From positions 59,048 through 123,047 of the forward strand of contig CAYYFE010000007.1 of NCBI GenBank assembly GCA_964471115.1: 64,000 nt of DNA, in the 5' to 3' direction. Both the position numbers and the translations under genes were made by a program. Shown here one piece after another: positions 56,339 through 63,722 of this stretch. How positions within the stretch are numbered: the first letter of the stretch is position 1; the number at the start of each line of letters is the position of its first letter. This DNA comes from SYFT01 sp964471115 (GTDB lineage Bacteria; Acidobacteriota; Vicinamibacteria; Vicinamibacterales; SCN-69-37). The notes under the pieces were generated by a model, which ran no database searches, was not told where the DNA came from, and saw only the letters and a program-made list of their open reading frames with translations.

Positions 56339-58740
56339 GCGACACGCTCCCCTCTCCGCTTCACGGTGCCGTGGCCGTGGGCCTCAAGGATGGCGCCGGC
56401 CAGGGCGCGGCCCATCGCCACGTCCCAAGCGTTCCCAATCTGGCGGACTGTGTCGCCCTTCGTGCCGGTGAAGGCGTAGCCACCTGGGAAGCTCATGGCC
56501 GCGGCGAGTTCATGCGGCTGGAGCATCCGGAAGCGGATGTCGAGCGCCAGGCCGTCGATCACTGGCTGCACGAGCCCATAGCGGTCCTTGGTCGTGATGG
56601 TATCGATCGGGTTCTCCACCGAGTAGGCCGATCCGGTCGAGGTGTACTTCGTGATGAACGGTTCGGCCAAGGCGAAGCGGTTTGAACCCGGGATTGTGCC
56701 GATCGGGCCATCAAGGGAATGCACTCGCCATCGGTCGCCCCGCCCACCACCGGACCCATGCCCGGGCTGCACAAGAAATGCCTCAGTCACCCCGATGTGA
56801 CCGCCACCGGCCGTCAGGACCGGCACTGGGTCATCAATTGATCTGCCGGACTGGTGATTCCGCAGCACCGTCTGCACCAACGCGATGGCGCCATCGGACG
56901 AGACGGTGGGCACAGGCCGGCTCACCGGCCGGGCCACGGCACCCGACTGCTGGCCGAGGACGAACGGCTCCGCGATGCCGATCTCGCCGCGCTTCGCGGT
57001 CGTCAGAGTCCGGAACGGCTCATCCACCGAGTGCAGCCGACCCCCGTGGGTCAGTTGCACCAGAAACGGCTGCACCGCCGGCCCGCCGAACCGCCGCAGG
57101 CCCTCCAGAATCCGCCGAACCGTCGCCGGCTTGAGCGGCCGCTTCCGCGTGAAGATCGACTCGCTCGGCAGGCTCCAGTCGATAACCTCTCGCGCTGCGC
57201 GCCACTTCTTGAGGCCCCCGAACAGGTCCCGACCGCCCGTCTTCGAGTGTGTCTGTTTCGGCCAAAGGATCGGCTTGCGCCCCCGTCTGGCCTGGAGGAA
57301 CAGCCGGCGCCGCGTGGTGACCCCGCCGTAGTCGGCCGCATTGAGGACGCGGTATTCGACCCGGTAGTTCAGCGACTCCAGGGCGGCAATGAACGCTCGG
57401 AACGTCTCGCCCTTGCGCGACTTCAAGGGCCGGCCATGCGCCCCCAACGGCCCCCAGGTCTGGAACTCAGGGACGTTCTCGATCAGGACGTGCTCAACGC
57501 GCAGCACCTCGAGCCAGCGCAGCAGGTGCCACGCGCTGGCGCGCGACTGGTCGGACATCGGTCGACCACCCCGCGCCGTCGAGAAATGAACGCACTCCGG
57601 CGCCGCGATGAGCAGGTCGAGCTTGCGGCCCGGCACGGCCAGTTCAGGGTCCAACGTCTCGACCGACTGACAGAAGTGCCGCGCGTGAGGATGGTTCACG
57701 GTGTGCGTCTGGACCGCCACCGGCCAGTGGTTGACGGCCGTCAGGTCCACCGCCACGCCGCGCGCGTCTGCGGCCTGGAGCAGTCCTGTGCTGGCGCCAC
57801 CAGCCCCGCAGAAGAGGTCAGCCACACGGATCATGCGCCCTCCGTAGTCCGCTTGACCGCGGGATGCCTCGGCATTGGTGAGGTCGCGCAATTCGCTGAC
57901 CGCGAGAATGCTCTCGGCCTCCTCGGCCTCGGCCGCCTCGAGGGCTTCCGCGATGTCTGGAAACTGCTGCTGCACATCCTGGGCGGACACGTCGACGACC
58001 GTGGAGCGCCCGATCCACGCGCGGAGTTTCGCAGGCGGATTGAGCGTGGGCGCGACCAGGTCCCAGCGCTCGGCCTGGATCGCGTCACCCAGCGACCAGA
58101 TCTTCAAGCGGTCCTCTTCGGCCTGATCGAGGCCTGCGTACAACAGCCGATTGAACACCTCGACTTCAAGCGCGTCCTCCTGCTGGTCCTGCGACAGCTT
58201 CGCCAGCAGGTCGGCGTGTTCCGCGGTGATCGCATCAGCGCGGTACGCGGACTGCACCAGCGGCGACAGCTGCAGGAGCTTCAGGCGGCCATAGACCCAG
58301 GTGGCGGACATCCCCAGCCGCTTGGCGACGGCCGCGACGGTGTACGCCGGGTCGAGCGCCTGCAGCTGCTGGATGGCCTCGGCTTCCTCGAGGGGGTGGA
58401 CGTCGGCCCGCTGGCGGTTTTCGGCCAGGGCGTGCTCGAGCACCTGGGCGTCGGTCATCTCCCGCACCAGACAAGGCACGACCGAGAGCCCAGCCTGCTT
58501 GGCGGCCCGATAGCGGCGCTCGCCGGCGATGATTTCGTACATCCCCTGGTTCGCGCGAACGATGAGCGGCTCGATCACACCGAGTTCGGCGACCGAGGCG
58601 GCCAGCTCGTCCAGACGGTCCGTGTTGAACGTCTTGCGCGGGTTCAGTGGTGACGGGAAGAGCTCCGCCAGGGGGATTGCCAGAGCGGCCGGAAGGGCCA
58701 CCGGTGTGTCGGATCGAAGGGCAGCGGCAGTGGTGTGCAT
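56335..58740 (-). CDS. ParB/Spo0J-like domain fused to DNA C5-cytosine methyltransferase
   Basis: An 801-residue fusion. Residues 20-200 are a ParB-type domain: SPLNPRKTF, GVIEPLIVRANQGMYEIIAGERRYRAA (box with GERRYRA), and then a KorB-like HTH (VAAVAKRLGMSATWVYGRLKLLQLS). Residues 305-800 are a C5 methyltransferase: motif I ADLFCGAGGASTGLL; motif IV APECVHFSTARGG with nucleophile Cys383; ENVPEF (motif VI); RRRLFLQA (motif VIII); RQIGNAWDVAMGRAL (motif X). The target-recognition region holds about five repeats of the type VPTVSSDGAIALVQ / IDTITTKDRYGLVQP. ParB families bind CTP and spread on DNA; fusion to a methyltransferase may tether or guide modification. Confidence 0.85.
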   Translation of the reverse strand: MHTTAAALRSDTPVALPAALAIPLAELFPSPLNPRKTFNTDRLDELAASVAELGVIEPLIVRANQGMYEIIAGERRYRAAKQAGLSVVPCLVREMTDAQVLEHALAENRQRADVHPLEEAEAIQQLQALDPAYTVAAVAKRLGMSATWVYGRLKLLQLSPLVQSAYRADAITAEHADLLAKLSQDQQEDALEVEVFNRLLYAGLDQAEEDRLKIWSLGDAIQAERWDLVAPTLNPPAKLRAWIGRSTVVDVSAQDVQQQFPDIAEALEAAEAEEAESILAVSELRDLTNAEASRGQADYGGRMIRVADLFCGAGGASTGLLQAADARGVAVDLTAVNHWPVAVQTHTVNHPHARHFCQSVETLDPELAVPGRKLDLLIAAPECVHFSTARGGRPMSDQSRASAWHLLRWLEVLRVEHVLIENVPEFQTWGPLGAHGRPLKSRKGETFRAFIAALESLNYRVEYRVLNAADYGGVTTRRRLFLQARRGRKPILWPKQTHSKTGGRDLFGGLKKWRAAREVIDWSLPSESIFTRKRPLKPATVRRILEGLRRFGGPAVQPFLVQLTHGGRLHSVDEPFRTLTTAKRGEIGIAEPFVLGQQSGAVARPVSRPVPTVSSDGAIALVQTVLRNHQSGRSIDDPVPVLTAGGGHIGVTEAFLVQPGHGSGGGRGDRWRVHSLDGPIGTIPGSNRFALAEPFITKYTSTGSAYSVENPIDTITTKDRYGLVQPVIDGLALDIRFRMLQPHELAAAMSFPGGYAFTGTKGDTVRQIGNAWDVAMGRALAGAILEAHGHGTVKRRGERVA

Positions 58741-58760
58741 GAGTGGGGACTCCTGAAGGG

Positions 58761-59339
58761 TTACGGGGCAGACGATGCGCCGCGGGCCTCACGCCGGCGG
58801 GCAATGACGGGGTTGATCTCGACGCACGAGCACCGCTCGGCGAAGCTGTGGGCGCCGTGGCTCAGACTGCGGCCGCAGAACCCGCGCGGCAGGTCGGCGT
58901 CGCGGCCACTGTCGGCCGCGCCGGCGTTGCCAGGGCAGCGCAGGGGTTTCCAGCCGCCGTCACGGCACCCGACGCAGAAGACCCATGTGGCCGGGTCGGC
59001 GTCGGCCGGCGTGGGGGCCAGTTGCGCGCGGCGGGCGTCGGCCCGATCGGCCGCCTCGATGTCGAGAGCGGTGTCGCGAATCATGCCGACGGTCGGCATC
59101 GCGGGTTCGAACGGCTGGCGCTGCAGGCGGCTGAGCCGTTCACAGGCACGCTGCACGGACATCGCGGCCAGATCGGCGACCCCGTGCAGGTAGACCTGCA
59201 TCTCGGGCTCATCGAAATCGACGCGCCGCGCGACGGCAAGCGCGGCGATGGCCTGGCGCACGCGCGCGTCCGGCGTGGCCGTGGCCGGCGCCGACGCCAC
59301 TGCGGGCGGGGCCAGGCTGGCGAGCGGCGCGAAGCTCAT
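58761..59339 (-). CDS. Hypothetical early protein with C-terminal zinc-binding motif
   Basis: A 192-residue protein from ATG 59337-59339 (overlaps the replication gene stop, ATGA). The N-terminal part is Ala-rich and helical; the second half has CVGCRDGGW...GFCGRS...CSCVEINP, likely a zinc site. It lies between the replication initiator and ParB-methyltransferase genes. A helicase-loader type role is possible by position but not shown. Confidence 0.5.
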   Translation of the reverse strand: MSFAPLASLAPPAVASAPATATPDARVRQAIAALAVARRVDFDEPEMQVYLHGVADLAAMSVQRACERLSRLQRQPFEPAMPTVGMIRDTALDIEAADRADARRAQLAPTPADADPATWVFCVGCRDGGWKPLRCPGNAGAADSGRDADLPRGFCGRSLSHGAHSFAERCSCVEINPVIARRREARGASSAP

Positions 59340-60469
59340 GACGGCCTCCCGGCGGCCACCAGCGCGACCACAGGCGCGGCGGGGGCACTGCCGACGCGGT
59401 CGGCGTCCGTGGCACGCGCAGCGTGCTGGTGGAGCTCTCGCTCGGCCGCCTTCGTCCCGAACGGGTCGAGCTCGGCGCCGGCTTCCAGGGCCTGGCCGAC
59501 GGCGTGAGCGGCCGCCAGCGCGCGATGCCCCCGCGTGAGCGTGGCCGGCGCCGGCGGAATCCACCGGCGGAACGCGGCGCGCCAGTGCGCCCAGGTGTCG
59601 CTGACCGGCCGACCCGACGCCTCAATCACCGCGGTCTCGTCGCGGTAGAACTCCGCGAGCGAGCGGCCGTCCGGCCCGCGGCCCTCGCTGACGCTCAGTG
59701 CCGCGGTGAACTCCTGGTGCAGCTGCGGCAGGACACAGGCGCCGACCAGGCAGGGCCCAGGGAACGCGGCATGGGACCCGTGCTGGCGCTGCCAACGCCC
59801 GTCGATGAGCCGGTCAGGGCCGCCCATCGCGCTGCTGGCCGGCGCCAGGGGGACCACCACCGGCGACGACGACGGCCCGAGGGGCTCCACTCGGCCGGGT
59901 GGCAACGGCGGCGCGGGCGCGGCCGGCGCGTCAGCGGCCGGTTCCCCGTTCCCCGTCCCCGTTCTCCGTTCCCCATTACCTGTTCTCCTTTCCCCATATA
60001 GGTCCGAGTCGCTCGCGAAATGGTGGTGCTCGGCTCGCGAAATGGTGGTGCTCGGCTCGGACTTTGGAGCGAATCCATCCGATTGCTCAGTGTTTTCGCG
60101 AGTTCGCTCCATTTTCCGAGCGGCGTGATCCATTGGCGGAAGTCGGGACTCGGCTTCGTTGGCGTGCGGCTTCTGGTTCGCCGTCCATTTCGTGACCTGG
60201 ATCACGCGGACGCCGTCGACCTCATACCGGACCAAGAACGGGTCGTCCCCGCGCGCCAGATCCGTCAACATCGCGTCGACCCGCTCGCCGGTGACCTCGT
60301 CGTCATACGCGAACAGCTCGGCCTTGATCCGCTTCGGCCGGTCTTCCAGCCGACCCGCCCGATCCGCGATCGTCCACAGGCCGGCGAACAACAGCCGATG
60401 CCATGGGCTGTGCTCGACCAGCAGCTCGTTGGTGAAGAACCCGGGCTTGAGATACCGCATCCGCGCCAT
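59336..60469 (-). CDS. Phage replication initiator (replisome organizer-like)
   Basis: A 377-residue protein. It opens MARMRYLKPGFFTNELLVEHS, followed by GLWTIADRAGRLEDRPKRIKAELFAYD, the pattern of phage replisome-organizer N-terminal (winged-helix) domains. A low-complexity, repeat-bearing linker lies at about residues 120-190. The C-terminal part has an Ala/Pro-rich helical structure. It probably binds the origin and loads the host replication fork. The linker DNA carries tandem repeats that are conserved at DNA level but not in protein. Confidence 0.75.
   Translation of the reverse strand: MARMRYLKPGFFTNELLVEHSPWHRLLFAGLWTIADRAGRLEDRPKRIKAELFAYDDEVTGERVDAMLTDLARGDDPFLVRYEVDGVRVIQVTKWTANQKPHANEAESRLPPMDHAARKMERTRENTEQSDGFAPKSEPSTTISRAEHHHFASDSDLYGERRTGNGERRTGTGNGEPAADAPAAPAPPLPPGRVEPLGPSSSPVVVPLAPASSAMGGPDRLIDGRWQRQHGSHAAFPGPCLVGACVLPQLHQEFTAALSVSEGRGPDGRSLAEFYRDETAVIEASGRPVSDTWAHWRAAFRRWIPPAPATLTRGHRALAAAHAVGQALEAGAELDPFGTKAAERELHQHAARATDADRVGSAPAAPVVALVAAGRPS
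59940..60060. repeat. Candidate replication origin: iteron-like tandem repeats inside the initiator gene
   Basis: Two perfect tandem 22-bp repeats (60011-60032 and 60033-60054, each starting GCTCGCGAAATGGTGG) and a partial third copy follow a block with repeated GTTCCCC words (59940-59995). Because 22 is not a multiple of 3, the same DNA is read as PSTTISRA once and EHHHFAS the next time. This indicates selection on DNA sequence. In lambda the iterons also lie within the initiator (O) gene. Confidence 0.55.
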
Positions 60470-60952
60470 TTACGCCGCCACCGTTCTGCTTGCCGGCGGC
60501 CGGCCGTCACGCACCGGTTCGCCGAGTTGTGGGATTCGCCAGGTCAATACCGGCCGCGTCGAGCCTTTGGCCAGGCGCGAGCGGCACGGCCGCTTCGGGC
60601 CCGTCACCACGCGCGCGGGGTCGTCCTGGTTCATGCACGTCAGGCGAGGCCTGACGCTGTTGATGTCCTTGATCAGCCGATACCGCGGGTGGTTCGGCCG
60701 CCGGTGGCGCAGGGCCTCGAGGAACTCAAACAACTCCATCCCCGTCGGCCAGTCCTGATAGCGGTTCCAGTAGGCCAGCAGGCCCCAGAACACCGCCTTC
60801 TCCTGCTCAGGCAGGATGTCTCGCACGGCGGACCACGCCGCCTTCGACGTCTCGCGCGCCAGCCGCCACGGCCGGCGCACAGGCACACCCGTCGCCAGCG
60901 CCTCGAGCTGCTCCGCGCGTTCGGCCACGGCTAGGAGCGGCAGGGCCACCAT
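60470..60952 (-). CDS. Early phage protein, putative wHTH
   Basis: A 160-residue protein with helical N-terminal half and a central segment LFEFLEALRHRRPNHPRYRLIKDINSVRPRLT, which could form a winged-helix DNA-binding unit. Its start overlaps the upstream gene stop (TGATG). Function unknown. Confidence 0.5.
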   Translation of the reverse strand: MVALPLLAVAERAEQLEALATGVPVRRPWRLARETSKAAWSAVRDILPEQEKAVFWGLLAYWNRYQDWPTGMELFEFLEALRHRRPNHPRYRLIKDINSVRPRLTCMNQDDPARVVTGPKRPCRSRLAKGSTRPVLTWRIPQLGEPVRDGRPPASRTVAA

Positions 60953-61383
60953 CAGGCCTGCGCCTCCACCGGCACCGCAACGGCCTCAGTCGTCCGAACG
61001 CTCCACGTGTCGGTCAGGGCCTCCGGGTGGTCCTGCAGCCAGCGCAGGAACGCGGCCGCGAGGTAGCGCTCGAGCGCGGCCAGTGAGCCGCCACGCGCCA
61101 CCACCAGGTCGCCCTCAAGCCACGGGCACAACTCCTCGCTGGCCAACTCGTTGACACGCTCCAGCAGCCAATCAGCATCGAGGGCGCGCTGCAGCAGGTG
61201 GGCATCCGGCGACACCCGATCGGCGGGCGCCACGAACAAGTGGCCTTCTCGGGCCGCGATTGCGAGCGCCTCCGCCTTCGTGGTCGCGCCCTTGCACCGG
61301 AACCACTCCTCGGCGCCCTGATCGCTCGCCATGAACCACGGCGGCGCGGTCGGAGCCTGACGAAACAGGTGGCGCCAGGTCAT
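60952..61383 (-). CDS. Early phage hypothetical protein
   Basis: A 143-residue protein, MTWRHLFRQAPTAPPWFMAS and onward. It is helical and acidic, with EWFRCKGATTKAEALAIA in the first half. No conserved motif recognised. Part of the tightly overlapping early operon. Confidence 0.5.
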   Translation of the reverse strand: MTWRHLFRQAPTAPPWFMASDQGAEEWFRCKGATTKAEALAIAAREGHLFVAPADRVSPDAHLLQRALDADWLLERVNELASEELCPWLEGDLVVARGGSLAALERYLAAAFLRWLQDHPEALTDTWSVRTTEAVAVPVEAQA

Positions 61384-61745
61384 GACTTTCCCTCGCCGGC
61401 ATCAGTCCGCTCAGCCCAGCGTGCGGCTTCCTGCTGGCGCCACGGGTGATCAGCCTGTTGCGGCCGGCCGTGCTGCCTGATCTTCGGGTTGGGGCGTCGG
61501 CGTGACGTTGCGCCGGCGGCATGACGAGCCGCCCGGGCTGCGGGCGAAAACGCGTGGGACCGAAGATCGAACACGCCATTCGGCATGTCGAGGCCCAAGT
61601 GATCGGCGAGCGACCACAGGGCCACGCGCACGAGATTCGCGTCGGAGTCGATGCCGCCTGCGACCTTCATGGCGGCCACCACCGCTGCCTCAGCCTCAGT
61701 GCAGGCGCAGCAGAGCATCGTGCAGTCGTCCGCGCGGCGCGGCAT
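61380..61745 (-). CDS. Early phage protein, RHH-like N-terminal segment
   Basis: A 121-residue protein with two Cys near the N-terminus, and DSDANLVRVALWSLADHLGLDM, a helical stretch that resembles a ribbon-helix-helix or similar DNA-binding fold. The C-terminal half is basic and Arg/His-rich. ATGA-type overlaps on both sides. Confidence 0.5.
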   Translation of the reverse strand: MPRRADDCTMLCCACTEAEAAVVAAMKVAGGIDSDANLVRVALWSLADHLGLDMPNGVFDLRSHAFSPAARAARHAAGATSRRRPNPKIRQHGRPQQADHPWRQQEAARWAERTDAGEGKS

Positions 61746-62011
61746 TACTTCGCCCTCCGTCGCATCGGCGTCACGCCGGCCGGCAACGAGGCGCCGCGTT
61801 TGGCGTCCTCCATGTCGGCCTTCTGTTTCTTGATGCGCGCCTGCAGCTTGGTGAGCCGCTTGTGCTCCTGCGGGCTCCTGGCCATTGCCGGCCAGGACCG
61901 CTCGCAGTCGTCACACACGAAGTGCAGGCGGCCGGCCTTGTCCCGCTCGCGGCGGTAGTGCGGGTGGCTGCAGGCGCCCAGCAGGCGCAGCACCAGGCGG
62001 GTCAGACTCAT
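61745..62011 (-). CDS. Early phage protein with zinc-binding pattern
   Basis: An 88-residue protein with one CDDC pair plus an upstream Cys-His segment (CSHPHYRRERDK and FVCDDCERSW), fitting a small zinc-binding unit. A highly basic helical tail follows (RLTKLQARIKKQKADMEDAKR). Likely nucleic-acid binding. Confidence 0.5.
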   Translation of the reverse strand: MSLTRLVLRLLGACSHPHYRRERDKAGRLHFVCDDCERSWPAMARSPQEHKRLTKLQARIKKQKADMEDAKRGASLPAGVTPMRRRAK

Positions 62012-62418
62012 CGGCGGAACCCTCCTGACCGCTCGAGGCCGCGCAGGAGGGCGTAGAGCGCACCATAGTCGCGCTCGCTCTGCGGGTACGGCAGGACGCT
62101 GACGGCGCGGTGGCGGTGAAACACGTTCTCGGCGTCACCAAGCAGGACGATGGGCATGCCCCGCTCGAGGGCGATGCCGGTCTCCACGTGGTGGCCGCCG
62201 GTCGTCAGCCGGTGAGAAGCGGCCGGCTTCAGCACGATCAGCGCGTGCGCCAACCGCACGTCGTCGATGTCCTGCTGGGCCTCGTCATGCGACTCATTGG
62301 TGAGCGGCTGATCAATCCACCGGGCGGTGCAGCCGATGCCGGCGAGACTCAGCCGCGCGCGGATCTCGGCCGCGAGCGCCTGATCTTCGCCACGGGCGGC
62401 AATGTAGACGCGCAGCAT
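62008..62418 (-). CDS. Nucleoside 2-deoxyribosyltransferase-like protein
   Basis: A 136-residue protein of the nucleoside deoxyribosyltransferase superfamily. It has MLRVYIAARGEDQALAAEI and RLAHALIVLKP, then the active-site-like HHVETGIALERGMPIVLLG (Glu79 as candidate nucleophile) and ENVFHRH. These proteins cleave or transfer N-glycosidic bonds of nucleosides, or act as NAD/nucleotide hydrolases. It lies next to an acyl carrier protein gene, so a nucleotide-modification or signalling role is possible. The biochemical role is not established. Confidence 0.65.
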   Translation of the reverse strand: MLRVYIAARGEDQALAAEIRARLSLAGIGCTARWIDQPLTNESHDEAQQDIDDVRLAHALIVLKPAASHRLTTGGHHVETGIALERGMPIVLLGDAENVFHRHRAVSVLPYPQSERDYGALYALLRGLERSGGFRR

Positions 62419-62733
62419 CTACACGCCCTCCGGGACGGGCAGGGACACCGCTGGCCGGCTGAGCGCCTGCCGGGCCTCATCCAGGGACGTCAGCCGCGGC
62501 TGGACGTGCAGCCGCACGAGCACGCCTTCGGGCGCGGTCATGTACTCGACCGGGAACTGCCCGGCGAAGGCGCCGCGCGCCAGTTCGCTCAACCGGCCAT
62601 GCTCGACCGTCGCGACTTCGCCGTTGGAGAACGTCACCTCGTCGTGCCAGGGCGCGATCTCGACGATGTCGTCGATGTAGACCAGGCCCTCGGGCGCGGG
62701 CGGCGAGCACGTCGTCTGCATGTCCAGGGGCAT
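62419..62733 (-). CDS. Early phage hypothetical protein
   Basis: A 104-residue protein from ATG 62731-62733 (GTG starts upstream possible). It is beta-rich (GLVYIDDIVEIAPWHDEVTF) with a C-terminal helical part. It lies directly between the ACP and deoxyribosyltransferase-like genes. Function unknown. Confidence 0.5.
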   Translation of the reverse strand: MPLDMQTTCSPPAPEGLVYIDDIVEIAPWHDEVTFSNGEVATVEHGRLSELARGAFAGQFPVEYMTAPEGVLVRLHVQPRLTSLDEARQALSRPAVSLPVPEGV

Positions 62734-62738
62734 GGCGC

Positions 62739-63077
62739 TCACCACCCCTTCACCGGCGCCGGCCGGGCGACCGCGCCACGAGCCTCGAGGGCCGCGATGA
62801 TGAAGCCGACCGTACCGGGACGGTGCCCGGCCGCCGTCACCGTCGCCACGAAGTCCGCCCGGTCGGTGGTGGCCTCACCCTCGATCCAGCTCTGGAACTC
62901 GTCATCCGCGATCTCGATGCCGAACCGCTCTTCGAGCGCCATCAGCAGCTCGACCAGGTCGAGCGAGTCGAGCGACAGGTCCTCCACCAGGTGGGCGTCA
63001 TCCGGCAGGCCGAACGTCTCGCGCGCGTGGTCCCGCAGGATGTCGCGGACGGTGGCCGCAATCGTCAGCCCCGTCAT
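62739..63077 (-). CDS. Phage-encoded acyl carrier protein
   Basis: A 112-residue protein. Residues 1-84 are a full acyl-carrier domain with helix I, DAHLVEDLSLDSLDLVELLMALEE and GIEIADDEFQ. The phosphopantetheine attachment motif DSL places the serine at position 38. A 28-residue C-terminal extension (VGFIIAALEARGAV...) follows. Start ATG 63075-63077, overlapping a 38-residue membrane peptide gene. Acyl carrier proteins carry acyl chains on a 4'-phosphopantetheine arm. In a phage it may feed a lipid or nucleotide acylation step, or divert the host holo-ACP synthase. No acyltransferase is visible nearby. Confidence 0.88.
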   Translation of the reverse strand: MTGLTIAATVRDILRDHARETFGLPDDAHLVEDLSLDSLDLVELLMALEERFGIEIADDEFQSWIEGEATTDRADFVATVTAAGHRPGTVGFIIAALEARGAVARPAPVKGW

Positions 63078-63190
63078 CGCAGCACCTCGGCGAACCAGTC
63101 CACCCACGTCTCCGGCACCCGATCGGCGGCGGCCGTGGCCACCAAGCACACGGCGACCATCACCGTGACCGTGATCAGCAGTTCGAACAT
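63074..63190 (-). CDS. 38-residue membrane peptide
   Basis: ATG 63188-63190; the frame MFELLITVTVMVAVCLVATA and onward gives a single membrane helix followed by a Trp-rich end (WVDWFAEVLR). Its stop overlaps the ACP start (ATGA), and its start overlaps the next membrane gene's stop. Too short for the usual gene-size cut-off, but tightly fitted between neighbours. Confidence 0.55.
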   Translation of the reverse strand: MFELLITVTVMVAVCLVATAAADRVPETWVDWFAEVLR

Positions 63191-63516
63191 CAGCGGGACT
63201 CCTTAGAGAGGCGAACACCCGAATCGACGCGCGTTCGGAGCCGACGCGCCCTATCTGCCGCCGGCCTCTCGGCGGTGGACCGTCTACCAGGGCGGGAGGT
63301 TGAGGCCCCGGGTCTTTCTGCCCACCGGATGAAGGCCACCAGGCCCACCGTGAGCGTCACCGTGATGAAACCGAGCGCCACCGACCCGCGCAGGAATCCG
63401 GCGGCCGCATCCGGATGGCCGGTCGACGCAGCGACCAGGGCGCCCACGACACACACCACCGTGCACACCAGGCCGATCAATCCCATCAGCGCCGCCGGCG
63501 CGTACAGGCCCGTCAT
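63190..63516 (-). CDS. Small two-helix membrane protein
   Basis: A 108-residue protein with two hydrophobic segments (about residues 8-30 and 43-65), followed by a basic, Arg-rich C-terminal tail (RPGRRSTAERPAADRARRLRTR). It overlaps the DNA-binding protein gene by 4 bp and the membrane peptide gene by one base. Function unknown. Confidence 0.5.
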   Translation of the reverse strand: MTGLYAPAALMGLIGLVCTVVCVVGALVAASTGHPDAAAGFLRGSVALGFITVTLTVGLVAFIRWAERPGASTSRPGRRSTAERPAADRARRLRTRVDSGVRLSKESR

Positions 63517-63722
63517 GCCGACCTCCGCGACGAATGCACGGGCGTGAGGGCCGCGTCGAGGTCATCCCGATGCACCAGCACCGAGGACCCGCGCCGGACC
63601 TGCCGCACGTGCGGGTGCTTCGCGAGCCAGGCCCGGGCCCCCTTGAGGTCGAGCGAGCCGTCCTGGCGAACGAACCGCAGGTACTCGGCCACTTCCGCCG
63701 TGTTCATGTACGGGGACCTCAT
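63513..63722 (-). CDS. Small HTH (excisionase-like) DNA-binding protein
   Basis: A 69-residue protein with MNTAEVAEYLRFVRQDG (MerR-like helix-turn-helix start) and a basic end. The layout is typical of small excisionase/HTH_17 regulators. It lies at the right end of the visible early genes. Position suggests an excisionase or early regulator. Confidence 0.6.
   Translation of the reverse strand: MRSPYMNTAEVAEYLRFVRQDGSLDLKGARAWLAKHPHVRQVRRGSSVLVHRDDLDAALTPVHSSRRSA

Noticed and set aside
58743..59507. 254-codon plus-strand frame near the replication genes
   Set aside because: Antisense to the overlapping early genes and without recognisable domains.
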